NCBI GenBank assembly: GCA_900299005.1
Contig: OMID01000032.1
Location: 1 to 32,327 of the forward strand
Direction: 5' to 3'
Length of the DNA stretch: 32,327 nucleotides
DNA from: Oxalobacteraceae bacterium
GTDB lineage: Bacteria > Pseudomonadota > Gammaproteobacteria > Burkholderiales > Burkholderiaceae_D
Position 1 is the first letter of the stretch. Each line of letters opens with the position of its first letter. The notes beneath the pieces were generated by a model, which made no database searches, was not told where the DNA came from, and was given only the letters and a program-made list of their open reading frames with translations. The position numbers and the translations under genes were made by a program. This document shows, piece after piece, positions 1 to 7,087 of the stretch.

Positions 1-1
1 C

Positions 2-130
2 AACATAGCCTTGTCATCGGCGAAGTTGCTGCTACACTCAGGTGATGCTGATGGCGCATGCAATCGCGCCTACTACACCATGTTTGACGCGGCGCGTGCA
101 GCGTTGATGGCTTTTCAAAATCTTGATTGA
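2..130 (+). pseudogene. HEPN-domain protein, fragment
   Basis: The frame is open from the window edge and ends at TGA 128-130, giving 42 residues. It contains the HEPN-type helix NRAYYTMFDAARAAL, typical of the PF05168-like HEPN partners of minimal nucleotidyltransferases (MNT). The fragment stops right after this helix, where HEPN proteins normally continue for another 60 or more residues, so it looks truncated at its 3' end. The 5' end lies outside the window. It is followed 22 bp later by an MNT tail. Intact HEPN/MNT pairs are toxin-antitoxin modules in which MNT modifies or neutralises the HEPN RNase. This copy is probably non-functional. Confidence 0.6.
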
Positions 131-152
131 TCCAACTTCCAAAACATCATTA

Positions 153-278
153 ATGGATGTAGCGGAAATTCAGGTCGAGCTCGAAGCGATTCTGGGTGTG
201 AAAGTAGATGTTTTGACCCCTAACGGACTACCAGACAGTTTTCGACATATTGTCATGGCGGAAGCGGTTCCTGTATGA
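153..278 (+). pseudogene. MNT-type nucleotidyltransferase antitoxin, C-terminal fragment
   Basis: A 41-codon frame starts at ATG 153. Its sequence, with LGVKVDVLTP followed by a short helix ending in EAVPV, matches the C-terminal part of minimal nucleotidyltransferases: the third catalytic Asp strand KVDVLTP and the tail. The N-terminal GSxxRG/DxD catalytic part is missing. The stop overlaps the ATG of the next frame (ATGA at 275-278), the usual coupling in MNT/HEPN operons, so this is the authentic 3' end of an MNT gene whose front was replaced by the preceding HEPN fragment. Confidence 0.6.
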
Positions 279-439
279 GCAAGGCCCTGCGAGTGCCTGA
301 CTACCTGGATCATATACTTTCCGCCATTAAGCGTATTGAACGTCATGTAACTGACGTTGATGAGCTCGGTTTTTTACAAAGCCTGTCGAGCGTGACAGCA
401 TTTGGTATGTCTGATTTCGTGCCAATAGCCACTCTCTGA
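275..439 (+). pseudogene. DUF86-type HEPN toxin, N-terminal fragment
   Basis: A 54-residue frame starts at ATG 275, overlapping the MNT stop by 4 bp. Residues 1-36, with RVPDYLDHILSAIKRIERH and DVDELGFLQ, read like the start of DUF86/HepT HEPN RNase toxins. After about residue 36 (near base 383) the resemblance stops, and the frame ends at TGA 437-439. The catalytic RxxxxH motif is missing here but is present in a matching C-terminal fragment at 1802-1930. The two look like the ends of one interrupted gene. Confidence 0.6.
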
Positions 440-493
440 GCACCAATGAATGGCTCAGTCGTCCCTAAGTCTGGCTCAGCTTATGCGAAGCTG

Positions 494-1012
494 CTAGACG
501 AACAGTTTGCCGATCTGCCCCATAGGAAGGAACAGACGCAAGGGAGTTTGCTGGAACTGCTGAAAATCAAAATGCCGATAAAAGCTTTCGGCACGCTCGT
601 CCTTCGCATCCACGACCACTGCCATAGCTGCGATCTGCTGCGCTGACTCTAGGCTACGGCGTAGAGCATCTACGAGCAGAAACTCCCCGACACCCTGACC
701 TCCGACCGAGCGATCCACTGCTAACCTACCGAGCAGCGTTACAGGCAATTGCCCATAACGTGGCAGCTTCTTCATCAGTTCTTGTGGCAGTTCATCAACC
801 GGTATGATGGAGGCTGAGAGAGTATAAAAACCGAGCACCACGGAACTGTCTGGCTGTGTGAGCACGAACGGTGCGGCGACGCGCTTTTCGGCATCTTGCC
901 TCGCCTGTTCGCGCAAATAGCGATTAAGGTCTTCATTGCCGCAATCGAAAGATTTGCGGTCATGTGCCTTTTCAAGGGGACTGACGTTTTCCGGAACAAG
1001 TATGAGCGCCAA
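494..1012 (-). CDS. GNAT-family acetyltransferase toxin (TacT/AtaT-like)
   Basis: This 172-residue protein is of the GNAT toxin family that acetylates the amino group of aminoacyl-tRNA and so blocks translation. Visible features are the early segment with CGNEDLNRYL, the acetyl-CoA loop RSVGGQGVG at about 101-109, and the C-terminal SFYRHFDF with a candidate catalytic Tyr at 145. All are typical of DUF1778-partnered GNAT toxins, and the length is normal. The start is TTG at 1012, immediately after the antitoxin TGA (1013-1015), with a GGGG stretch upstream, so translation is probably coupled to the antitoxin gene. The pair lies within a region of broken toxin-antitoxin genes. The target tRNA cannot be read from the sequence. 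Confidence 0.9.
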   Translation of the reverse strand: MALILVPENVSPLEKAHDRKSFDCGNEDLNRYLREQARQDAEKRVAAPFVLTQPDSSVVLGFYTLSASIIPVDELPQELMKKLPRYGQLPVTLLGRLAVDRSVGGQGVGEFLLVDALRRSLESAQQIAAMAVVVDAKDERAESFYRHFDFQQFQQTPLRLFLPMGQIGKLFV

Positions 1013-1309
1013 TCACAGCCCCGCCTTCTGACGATATTTCTGTACTGCACTCTTGATGCGTGCGCCTGGTTCGGCTGGGTTAAGCAAAGCGTTGACGAAA
1101 GCGACCTGTTCCTGACGGGACAAGCGGATGACTTCGTGCTCTTGCACTATCTTTGCCGCAGCTTCCTGGGTGCTGTCGATGACGAGTTCACTTAAGGTTC
1201 GCCCCGTTAGGGTGGCGGCTCGCTGAAAAAAATCCTTTTGGTCACTAGATACGCGTGCCTCTAGGCGCGCATTGCGCGTCTTGTCTTGGGTTTCAGTCGA
1301 ATTAAGCAT
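1013..1309 (-). CDS. DUF1778-family (TacA-like) antitoxin
   Basis: This 98-residue protein is a ribbon-helix-helix DNA-binding antitoxin of the DUF1778 family. It neutralises the adjacent GNAT toxin and represses the shared promoter. The N-terminal segment with ARLEARVSSDQKDFFQRAA and TLSELVIDSTQEAA is the diagnostic RHH core. The C-terminal tail, with QEQVAFVNALLNP, is the toxin-binding part. An upstream in-frame ATG (1369) falls inside the promoter (-10 at 1351-1346) and cannot be transcribed. The ATG at 1309 has a TGAGG Shine-Dalgarno about 7 bases upstream and is preferred. It forms an operon with the toxin, stop to start without a gap. Confidence 0.9.
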   Translation of the reverse strand: MLNSTETQDKTRNARLEARVSSDQKDFFQRAATLTGRTLSELVIDSTQEAAAKIVQEHEVIRLSRQEQVAFVNALLNPAEPGARIKSAVQKYRQKAGL

Positions 1310-1345
1310 TTGCAACCTCACTGGGATAGACTTATGACTTAGAGG

Positions 1346-1374
1346 AATGTACGACATTTGTCCGTACATGTCAA
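1346..1374 (-). promoter_or_regulatory. Promoter and palindromic operator of the DUF1778/GNAT pair
   Basis: On the minus strand a perfect -35 TTGACA (1374-1369) is followed after exactly 17 bases by TACATT (1351-1346), a good sigma-70 promoter. An inverted repeat ATGTACG-N9-CGTACAT (1347-1369) fills the spacer and touches both elements. This is where an RHH antitoxin such as DUF1778 would be expected to bind for autoregulation. The sites are seen directly; the binding protein is inferred. Confidence 0.8.
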
Positions 1375-1502
1375 TACATAGTTCAAATCACACCTCCCGC
1401 CAATCAGCCGCGGGCGACGGAAAACCCGCATGAATACAGGCGATAAAGCCCTGCAGAGGAACGGGAACGGTTTGGATGGGAATGGGTTGCATGTCTCGAC
1501 AT

Positions 1503-1524
1503 ATACTGTGTTTTTGTACAGTAT
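1503..1524. promoter_or_regulatory. LexA (SOS) box
   Basis: The palindrome ATACTGT-N8-ACAGTAT contains CTGT-N8-ACAG with both extended half-sites TACTGT and ACAGTA, the consensus of LexA operators in gamma- and betaproteobacteria. On the plus strand a possible promoter, TCGACA (1496-1501), 17 bases, CAGTAT (1519-1524), overlaps it and would lead to the short gene at 1621. On the minus strand a weaker pair could read toward the antitoxin promoter. The 1310-1620 interval holds this site and the toxin-antitoxin promoter, and nothing else was recognised in it. Confidence 0.7.
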
Positions 1525-1620
1525 CTCACAAGGCCATGCTCGGCGACAATCGAACGATCTTCCCAAAACTGGTGCCAATGCCAGTGAACAATATCCTCCA
1601 TTTACAAACACGAGGTCAGC

Positions 1621-1806
1621 ATGAAAGAATGGTCTGAAATTTATAAAGGATACCGACTTATTTGCACTCCATTACCTCTTGCCGATGGAAGATTCTCAGC
1701 ACGGCTCATCGTCCAGAGAGATTCAGATGCTGAGGCAGAAGAAACCAAGATCAATGTAAACCCTAGCACCTTCAATACTGAAGAAGATGCCGCAAACGCC
1801 GGCTGA
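1621..1806 (+). CDS. Short hypothetical protein, probably 3'-truncated
   Basis: A 61-residue protein whose ATG follows GAGG with a 5-base spacer, a convincing ribosome-binding site. The core has YKGYRLICTPLPLADGRF and an acidic stretch. It resembles small single-domain proteins of Burkholderiales that I know only as hypothetical. The frame ends abruptly (EEDAANAG then TGA) where the neighbouring frame takes up the end of a HEPN gene, so the natural C-terminus has probably been lost at a recombination junction near 1800. A LexA box lies about 100 bp upstream. The function is unknown. Confidence 0.5.
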   Translation: MKEWSEIYKGYRLICTPLPLADGRFSARLIVQRDSDAEAEETKINVNPSTFNTEEDAANAG

Positions 1807-1930
1807 TGCTTATGAGATGCGTAATGCCCTAGCCCATGGTTACTTCAAAGTTGATCTGGAAATTCTCTGGAAAACCATTAACAAACACCTTCCAGACCTT
1901 CAGGAACAGCTACAAAGCCTTCGCAAATAA
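1802..1930 (+). pseudogene. DUF86-type HEPN toxin, C-terminal fragment
   Basis: The frame reads ADAYEMRNALAHGYFKVDL and on to a natural stop (TAA 1928-1930). RNALAH is the catalytic RxxxxH motif of HEPN RNases, and GYFKVDLEILW is the standard end of DUF86/HepT toxins. It has no start codon or ribosome-binding site of its own in a sensible position. Together with the N-terminal piece at 275-439 it would form most of one toxin gene, lacking about 50 central residues. The 1.4 kb between carries the GNAT/DUF1778 module, so this is the far flank of an insertion or replacement. Confidence 0.65.
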
Positions 1931-2021
1931 AACGTAACGCTGAATTACACGTTCTATTGCACGCCCAAAAAGATCTGCGTTATTTCATTGAAATGTAAGG
2001 GAAATTTTCTAGCCATCGACG

Positions 2022-2066
2022 CTGTTAATCCGCAGACCCCTGGTTCGAGTCCAGGTCGGGGAGCCA
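2022..2066 (+). other. tRNA-Asn 3' fragment, probable attachment site
   Basis: These 45 bases read as the 3' part of tRNA-Asn(GUU): anticodon loop CTGTTAA, the 3' anticodon strand, a complete T-arm (CCTGG TTCGAGT CCAGG), the acceptor strand TCGGGGA, discriminator G and an encoded CCA. The 5' half is absent: no TCCCCGA acceptor partner, D-arm or matching anticodon stem lies in the preceding 90 bases. A 3' tRNA copy of this kind is the usual scar left at one end of an element integrated by a tyrosine recombinase. The complete tRNA would be expected to the left, outside the window. Confidence 0.75.
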
Positions 2067-2072
2067 AAATTC

Positions 2073-2105
2073 AAAAGCCCGCATACGAAAGTTTTCGGGC
2101 TTTTT
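2073..2105 (+). terminator. Rho-independent terminator after the tRNA-Asn fragment
   Basis: AAAAGCCCG (2073-2081) pairs with CGGGCTTTT (2096-2104) around a 14-base loop and runs into a T tract. It starts 7 bases after the CCA end and is probably the original tRNA-Asn terminator, which supports native chromosome on this side. Confidence 0.75.
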
Positions 2106-2128
2106 CGTTTTCGAGCGTTTTCGTCAAC

Positions 2129-2290
2129 TCATGCTAAAGCAGTGGGTGCAATCGATGGCTTCTCTTTGAACTTCATCTCAGCCTGCCTAATATCCAACGC
2201 CTCTTGCATTCGCAGCCAGCTTTCAGGCGAGCCGCCCACTACCTTTGACACCCTGACGGCCATTTCCGCTGCAGCGATCGCGCTGCTCAT
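2129..2290 (-). pseudogene. HigA-family antitoxin, C-terminal remnant
   Basis: This 53-residue minus-strand frame begins ATG at 2290. The segment EMAVRVSKVVGGSPESWLRMQ matches the end of HigA/VapI-type XRE antitoxins (helix, then GGSPESWLRMQ). The helix-turn-helix part that should precede it is missing, and no HigB toxin is nearby, so this is a relic. It lies 11 bp downstream of the livF stop and could still be read through from that operon. Confidence 0.65.
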
Positions 2291-2301
2291 TTTGAAAGAG
2301 C

Positions 2302-3066
2302 CTAAATACTAATGAGCCCCTGAACGACCGCCCGCCGTGCCTGAAACGCTGCGGCGTCACCTGACCAAACCAGGCGACCCTTTTGCAACACCACATGCTG
2401 ATCAGCGAGAGATGCGAGTGCCTCCAGGTTTTTATCGACGATTAAAATCGCCATCCCGCGTGATTTAAGCTCGGCAAGCGCGGACCATATTTGCTGTCGA
2501 ATCAACGGGGCCAGCCCCTCGGTAGCTTCGTCCAGAATTAGTAGCTGGGGATTGGTCATCAGCGCTCGCGCGATGGCGAGCATTTGCTGCTCGCCGCCTG
2601 ACAATTGCGTGCCGCCGTGCTGTCGACGCTCCTGTAGTCTTGGAAATAATTGGTACACCCGATCCAATGTCCAATCCTGTGGGCTTTGACCATGCCGAGC
2701 GGCGACCAGCAAATTCTCTTCAACACTCAATCGAGGAAAGATTTGCCGTCCCTCAGGCACCAAGCCCATCCCTCGCTGCGCCACTGCGTGTGCTGGCAGT
2801 CCTTTGATCGGTCTACCAGCGAAGAACACTTCACCACGAGTCGGTGAGAGCAGCCCCAGCAGGCAGCGAATGGTGGTGGTTTTACCCATACCATTACGAC
2901 CGAGCAGAGTAGTGACCTGCCCTGCCTTGATTGAGAATGAGAGATCAAACAGCACTTGGCTAGCAGTATCGTAGCCAGCGCATAATCCACGTACTTCAAG
3001 CAGTGGCACTGCGTTATCAAAACTTTGCGCAACGCTGAGTGTTTTTTCTGTAGCGCTGACAGTCAT
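2302..3066 (-). CDS. livF: Branched-chain amino acid-type ABC transporter ATPase (LivF family)
   Basis: A 254-residue cytoplasmic ATP-binding subunit. Walker A is GRNGMGKTT, the signature is LSGGEQQ, and Walker B is LLILDEATEGLAP, the last being characteristic of LivF rather than LivG. It is the final gene of a five-gene minus-strand operon, and its ATG overlaps the livG stop by 4 bp. It would dimerise with LivG to drive uptake through the LivH/LivM pore. An N-terminal extension of about 20 residues precedes the ABC domain. Substrate choice is set by the binding protein and remains unknown. The family assignment is firm; the transported compound is not. Confidence 0.95.
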   Translation of the reverse strand: MTVSATEKTLSVAQSFDNAVPLLEVRGLCAGYDTASQVLFDLSFSIKAGQVTTLLGRNGMGKTTTIRCLLGLLSPTRGEVFFAGRPIKGLPAHAVAQRGMGLVPEGRQIFPRLSVEENLLVAARHGQSPQDWTLDRVYQLFPRLQERRQHGGTQLSGGEQQMLAIARALMTNPQLLILDEATEGLAPLIRQQIWSALAELKSRGMAILIVDKNLEALASLADQHVVLQKGRLVWSGDAAAFQARRAVVQGLISI

Positions 3067-3818
3067 AAATCACCCCCCAGATAGGCTCGCTGTACGGCGG
3101 GATCATTGCGAACTATTTCTGGCAACCCGGTAGCAAGCACACCACCAGCATTCAAAACGGTGATCTGATCAGCTAATGCAAATACGGCAGGCATATCGTG
3201 CTCTACTAAAATGAGGGTGTACTGGGGTTTCAGACTTTGCAGCAGCGCCACCATAGCGCGAGTTTCCTCTTCACCCATGCCGGCCATCGGCTCATCCAGC
3301 AAGAGGATACTGGGTTGCAGTGCGAGCGCCATCGCGATTTCGAGTTGGCGCTTTTCTCCGTGCGAGAGTGTTTCGACAAGATCAGCAGCACGATGAGAGA
3401 GTCCCACTTGAGCGAGCGACTCAGCGGCAGGCTCAAGCAGGTCGTGGTTTTCATCCGCGGGCGTGAAAAAACTGAATGATTTTCTGAGTCGTCCTTGAAC
3501 CGCGAGACAGACATTCTGTAACGCTGTAAAACCGGTAATCAGCTCGGTGATCTGGAAAGATCGCGCCAGACCCTTCAGGCAACGGCTGGGGACGTCAAGC
3601 GAGGTAATGTCTTCTCGAGCGAGCAGGATGCGACCGGCATCTGGTTTGAGATCGCCAGTGATCAAATTGATCAGCGTGGATTTACCCGCGCCATTCGGAC
3701 CAATAATCGCATGGGTCTGGTTCTTTAAAAATGTCAGTGAAACTGCATCGGTTGCAAGCAGCGCACCGAATTGCTTAGTCAAACCTTCAAGCTGAATCAG
3801 CGGTGTCATATTCATCAC
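3063..3818 (-). CDS. livG: Branched-chain amino acid-type ABC transporter ATPase (LivG family)
   Basis: A 251-residue ATPase with Walker A GPNGAGKST, signature LSHGEKRQLE, Walker B LLLDEPMAGMG and H-loop VEHDM. Between Walker A and the signature is the long LivG-type insertion (about residues 88-140). The start overlaps the livM stop by 4 bp and the gene overlaps livF downstream, so translation is tightly coupled. The LSHGEKRQLE form of the signature is common in LivG and urea-transporter UrtD-like proteins. The role is energising solute import with LivF. Confidence 0.95.
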   Translation of the reverse strand: MMNMTPLIQLEGLTKQFGALLATDAVSLTFLKNQTHAIIGPNGAGKSTLINLITGDLKPDAGRILLAREDITSLDVPSRCLKGLARSFQITELITGFTALQNVCLAVQGRLRKSFSFFTPADENHDLLEPAAESLAQVGLSHRAADLVETLSHGEKRQLEIAMALALQPSILLLDEPMAGMGEEETRAMVALLQSLKPQYTLILVEHDMPAVFALADQITVLNAGGVLATGLPEIVRNDPAVQRAYLGGDL

Positions 3819-4789
3819 ACCCGACCTGCCAAGCGAACAAACAGACCTTTTTTGATGAACAGCACGGTCAGTACCAAAATAGCACCAAGCAGTAGCATCC
3901 AGTGTTCTGTCATACCTGCCAACCAGGTCTCGAGGATCACCAAGACGATCGCACCAGCGATGGCGCCTAAGTGGCTTCCAAGGCCACCCAAAATCACCAT
4001 CATGATGAACTCACCGGAGCGAACCCAGCTCAGCATATCGGGTGAAGCGATGCGCATTTGGTTTACCCAGAGAGCGCCACCCAGCCCGGCCAGCACACCA
4101 GCGATTACAAAAGCCGTGAGTTGTACTTGTTTAACCGGAATGCCAAGCGACAAGGTACGACGTGGATTGATTTTGCTGGCCTGTAGAGCACGCCCAAACG
4201 ATGAGGCTGTCAGTTTCGATAACACTGCGAAGGCAGCCAGCAATATGACAAAGCACACATAGTAGAGGGTGGCGGGATCATTCAGCGGTCTACCCGCGAA
4301 CAGATTTCGCTGGTTCATGATGAGCCCGTCATCACCGCCGTAGTATTTCAGCGAGATCACGATAAAAAATAGCATCTGACAAAACGCCAGCGTGATCATG
4401 ATGAAATACACACCTTGGGTACGCAGGCACAGTATGCCCAGCAGGAAAGCTAGCAAGCCGGTAAACAACATCGCGATTGGCCACACGACCAATGCCTCAT
4501 TGCTGCCGGTCCAGCCGAGGATTGGTATCGCCTGCGCCGTGTGAAAGGCAATCAAGGCCACACAGTACCCACCAACACCAAAATAAGCTGCATGGCCCAG
4601 ACTTACCATGCCGCCATAGCCCATGATCAGATTCAGACTCATGGCAACCAGCCCTAAAATCAGGGCGCGAGTCAGAATGTTGATCCAGTAAGCTTGGCCC
4701 ATTGCATCTGCCACCCATGGAACTACTGCGAGCGCTAGCCAAATACTGAATACGATATAACGCGCACGATTTGGAGCTTGAACAGACAT
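3815..4789 (-). CDS. livM: Branched-chain amino acid-type ABC transporter permease (LivM family)
   Basis: A 324-residue inner-membrane permease with about eight to ten hydrophobic segments. The family-typical stretch NLIMGYGGMVSLGHAAYFGVG lies about 50-70 residues in, and the cytoplasmic loop with LGIPVKQVQLTAF and GGALW contacts the ATPases. GGLGSHLGAIAGA near the C-terminus is the standard LivM motif. The length is normal. Two bases separate it from livH upstream, and it overlaps livG downstream. It forms the membrane pore together with LivH. Confidence 0.95.
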   Translation of the reverse strand: MSVQAPNRARYIVFSIWLALAVVPWVADAMGQAYWINILTRALILGLVAMSLNLIMGYGGMVSLGHAAYFGVGGYCVALIAFHTAQAIPILGWTGSNEALVVWPIAMLFTGLLAFLLGILCLRTQGVYFIMITLAFCQMLFFIVISLKYYGGDDGLIMNQRNLFAGRPLNDPATLYYVCFVILLAAFAVLSKLTASSFGRALQASKINPRRTLSLGIPVKQVQLTAFVIAGVLAGLGGALWVNQMRIASPDMLSWVRSGEFIMMVILGGLGSHLGAIAGAIVLVILETWLAGMTEHWMLLLGAILVLTVLFIKKGLFVRLAGRV

Positions 4790-4791
4790 GG

Positions 4792-5721
4792 CTAGCTGCG
4801 CATTCCGGTGGCGGGAAATAATCCGCTGGGCCGTATCAGTAGCACCAGTATCATGGCCAGATACACCATAATCGAAGACAGCGCAGCTGCAAACGCCGCA
4901 CCACTGCTTCCGGCAAAGGATGAAGTGATCATCGGGCCTAGCACGGCGCGACTCAACGTATCTATCAATCCCACCAGCATTGCACCAACGAAGGCTCCTC
5001 TGAGTGAACCAATTCCACCAATTACGATTACCACAAACGTAAGGATCAGAACGTCTTCACCCATGCCGATTTGTACGCTGCGCAGCGGACTGATCAATGC
5101 GCCTGCCACACCGCACAGCGAAGCACCCACGCCAAACACGATGGTGTAAAGCTTACCAATATTCACGCCGAGTGCGCCCACGATTTCTCGATGGGTGGCG
5201 CCTGCCCGTACCTGCATGCCGACTCTGGAAAGAGCGATCAGTTGCCATAGCAGGATACTGATCAGGACAGCCGCTGCCATAATCAACACACGGTACTGCG
5301 GATAAGGCAGACCGGGCAGGATCTCGATGTGTCCGGCCGCCCAACTGGGTACCTGCATGAACACGGGGCTGCGTCCAAATAAAATTGCTACCGCTTCATT
5401 GGTAAACAACAGGACACCAAACGTGGCCAATACTTGATCTAGGTGTTCGCGATGATACAGACGACGAATGATCACGCGTTCGAGCAGTAAACCAAACAGG
5501 CTCGCCACCAAAGCGCCACCCAACACGGCCACAAAAAATGATTGTGTCAATTCAGCGATGCTGGCAGCAGCATACGCGCCGACCATGTACATCGAGCCAT
5601 GAGCCAGGTTCAAAATGCCCATCACGCCAAAAATCAGCGTTAGCCCGGCTGCCAGAAGATAGAGCGTGAGTCCCAGCTGCAGGCCGTTGATGCCTTGCTC
5701 AATCAGCAATTCGAGCGACAT
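4792..5721 (-). CDS. livH: Branched-chain amino acid-type ABC transporter permease (LivH family)
   Basis: A 309-residue integral membrane protein with the LivH landmarks: GLTLIFGVMGILNLAHGSMYMVGAY split over the first two membrane segments, the loop RAGATHREIVGALGVN, and GGIGSLRGAFVGA near the C-terminus. The length and topology are usual for the family. It lies 3 bp downstream of the binding-protein stop and 2 bp upstream of livM, so the operon order (binding protein-H-M-G-F) is complete. Confidence 0.95.
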   Translation of the reverse strand: MSLELLIEQGINGLQLGLTLYLLAAGLTLIFGVMGILNLAHGSMYMVGAYAAASIAELTQSFFVAVLGGALVASLFGLLLERVIIRRLYHREHLDQVLATFGVLLFTNEAVAILFGRSPVFMQVPSWAAGHIEILPGLPYPQYRVLIMAAAVLISILLWQLIALSRVGMQVRAGATHREIVGALGVNIGKLYTIVFGVGASLCGVAGALISPLRSVQIGMGEDVLILTFVVIVIGGIGSLRGAFVGAMLVGLIDTLSRAVLGPMITSSFAGSSGAAFAAALSSIMVYLAMILVLLIRPSGLFPATGMRS

Positions 5722-5724
5722 ATC

Positions 5725-6921
5725 CTAGAGCTTGCACTCTTGCGCGTAGGGATCGCCCTCATCACTGAGAATTTTGGGTCCGGTCTTCAGGAATAATTTT
5801 CCGTCCGACCCTTTGACGGCAGAGATCTGATACCAGTCATGAATAGGATGCTGATTTTGGCCAAATTTAAAATTGCCGCGACTGAGTTTGGTGTCTGCCT
5901 TTAGCATGGCGCTACGAAATTTTTCAGTGTCATCGATCTTGCCACCGGTTGCCTTGAGTGCCGCAGCGATCAGTTTGGCCGTATCGTAGCCTTGCGCCGC
6001 ATAAGGCGTTGGCTCGCGATTGTACTTACTGCGAAACGCATCAACGAAGCCCTTGTTGACCGGATTGTCGAAATCGCTGTTCCAGTGCGAGGTGGCGACC
6101 AGGCCAGTCGCATCCTCTCCCACTGCCGCCAAAATACGCGCCTCCAATCCGGGCATTGGGACAACCATCGGAATGGTGTTTTTCAAACCAGCCTGCGCAT
6201 ATTGCTTGATGAAGGCAATCCCCGAGCCGCCAGGATGAAACTGATACACCGCATCCGGTTTCAGAAAGCGAATACGGGCCATTTCTGCCGCAAAGTCAGT
6301 TGCGTTCAGGTTGGTATAGATTTCCTCCAGCACCGCACCCTGATATTTGGTTTTAAAACCATGGATTGCATCTTTACCGGCTTGATAGTTGGGTGCCAGC
6401 AGCACCATGCGTTTGTAGCCCTTGGCTTGTGCCAGTGCTCCAGAGGCTGCGTGCAATGCATCGTTTTGCCAGCTCGCGACGTAATAGTTTTTGTGGCAGC
6501 CCTTTCCGGCAAAGCTCGACGGCGCCGCGTTTGGGCTAACGAATATTGCATTCGCGGCAAGCAAATCGGGTACCACGGCAGTGGCGACATTCGAGAAGAT
6601 CAGCCCCGAGAAAAGACGTACTTTTTCACCTTGCAGCAGCTTCTCGGCAATCTGCTTGCCGGCCGCAGGTTGCAGCTTGTCGTCCTCTACCACCACCTGC
6701 ACCGCAATGCCGCCGAGCCGGCCTTTTTCTTCGTCCACCGCGAGCAGGAAACCATCACGCGCATCCTGGCCAAGATAGCCCGCCGGCGTCGATAGGGTGG
6801 TGATGAAGCCAATTTTGACGTCAGCCGCTGCGGGTAATGCCGCGAGCATGGCGCCACATAAAAGCGCGCGGGCGGACCTGATGAGTCGGGATCGTTGAGC
6901 AGTTGTTTTCATAAGGCACAT
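5725..6921 (-). CDS. ABC transporter substrate-binding protein, branched-chain amino acid type
   Basis: A periplasmic solute receptor of up to 398 residues (395 if the internal ATG at 6912 is used). A Sec signal peptide is visible, with a positive start, a hydrophobic core LLCGAMLAALPAAA and cleavage before DVKIGF. The mature part follows the type I periplasmic-binding fold of LivK/AmiC-like proteins, opening with KIGFITTLSTPAGYLG. Two cysteines (GCHKNYY and the last CKL) could form a disulfide. Neither start has a strong Shine-Dalgarno. It is the first gene of the operon. Divergence from LivK and the lack of amino-acid genes nearby mean the ligand may be an aromatic or organic acid instead. 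Confidence 0.9.
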   Translation of the reverse strand: MCLMKTTAQRSRLIRSARALLCGAMLAALPAAADVKIGFITTLSTPAGYLGQDARDGFLLAVDEEKGRLGGIAVQVVVEDDKLQPAAGKQIAEKLLQGEKVRLFSGLIFSNVATAVVPDLLAANAIFVSPNAAPSSFAGKGCHKNYYVASWQNDALHAASGALAQAKGYKRMVLLAPNYQAGKDAIHGFKTKYQGAVLEEIYTNLNATDFAAEMARIRFLKPDAVYQFHPGGSGIAFIKQYAQAGLKNTIPMVVPMPGLEARILAAVGEDATGLVATSHWNSDFDNPVNKGFVDAFRSKYNREPTPYAAQGYDTAKLIAAALKATGGKIDDTEKFRSAMLKADTKLSRGNFKFGQNQHPIHDWYQISAVKGSDGKLFLKTGPKILSDEGDPYAQECKL

Positions 6922-7087
6922 GATAAGCGCGATGAGGGAATGGGTCAGCTTATCCGCAACATGTTTTCATAATAAGAACGAATTAACGCCGGCCAGTTGA
7001 GCAAAGGGTAGCGCTCAAGGAAATAAGCAAAGCTGGTACCGATGCTGCCATAGCGTGGGCCTACGCATCTTACGTAATTTAGCGGCG

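Noticed and set aside
1339-1611. A 90-codon minus-strand frame in the toxin-antitoxin upstream region
   Set aside because: It covers the LexA box and the promoter, lacks a ribosome-binding site and has a non-protein-like composition.
2022-2066. A complete tRNA gene
   Set aside because: The 5' acceptor strand, D-arm and 5' anticodon strand are missing, so it cannot fold as a tRNA.
5992-6795. A 267-codon plus-strand frame
   Set aside because: It is antisense to the branched-chain-type binding protein, and its composition is that of a mirror frame rather than a protein.
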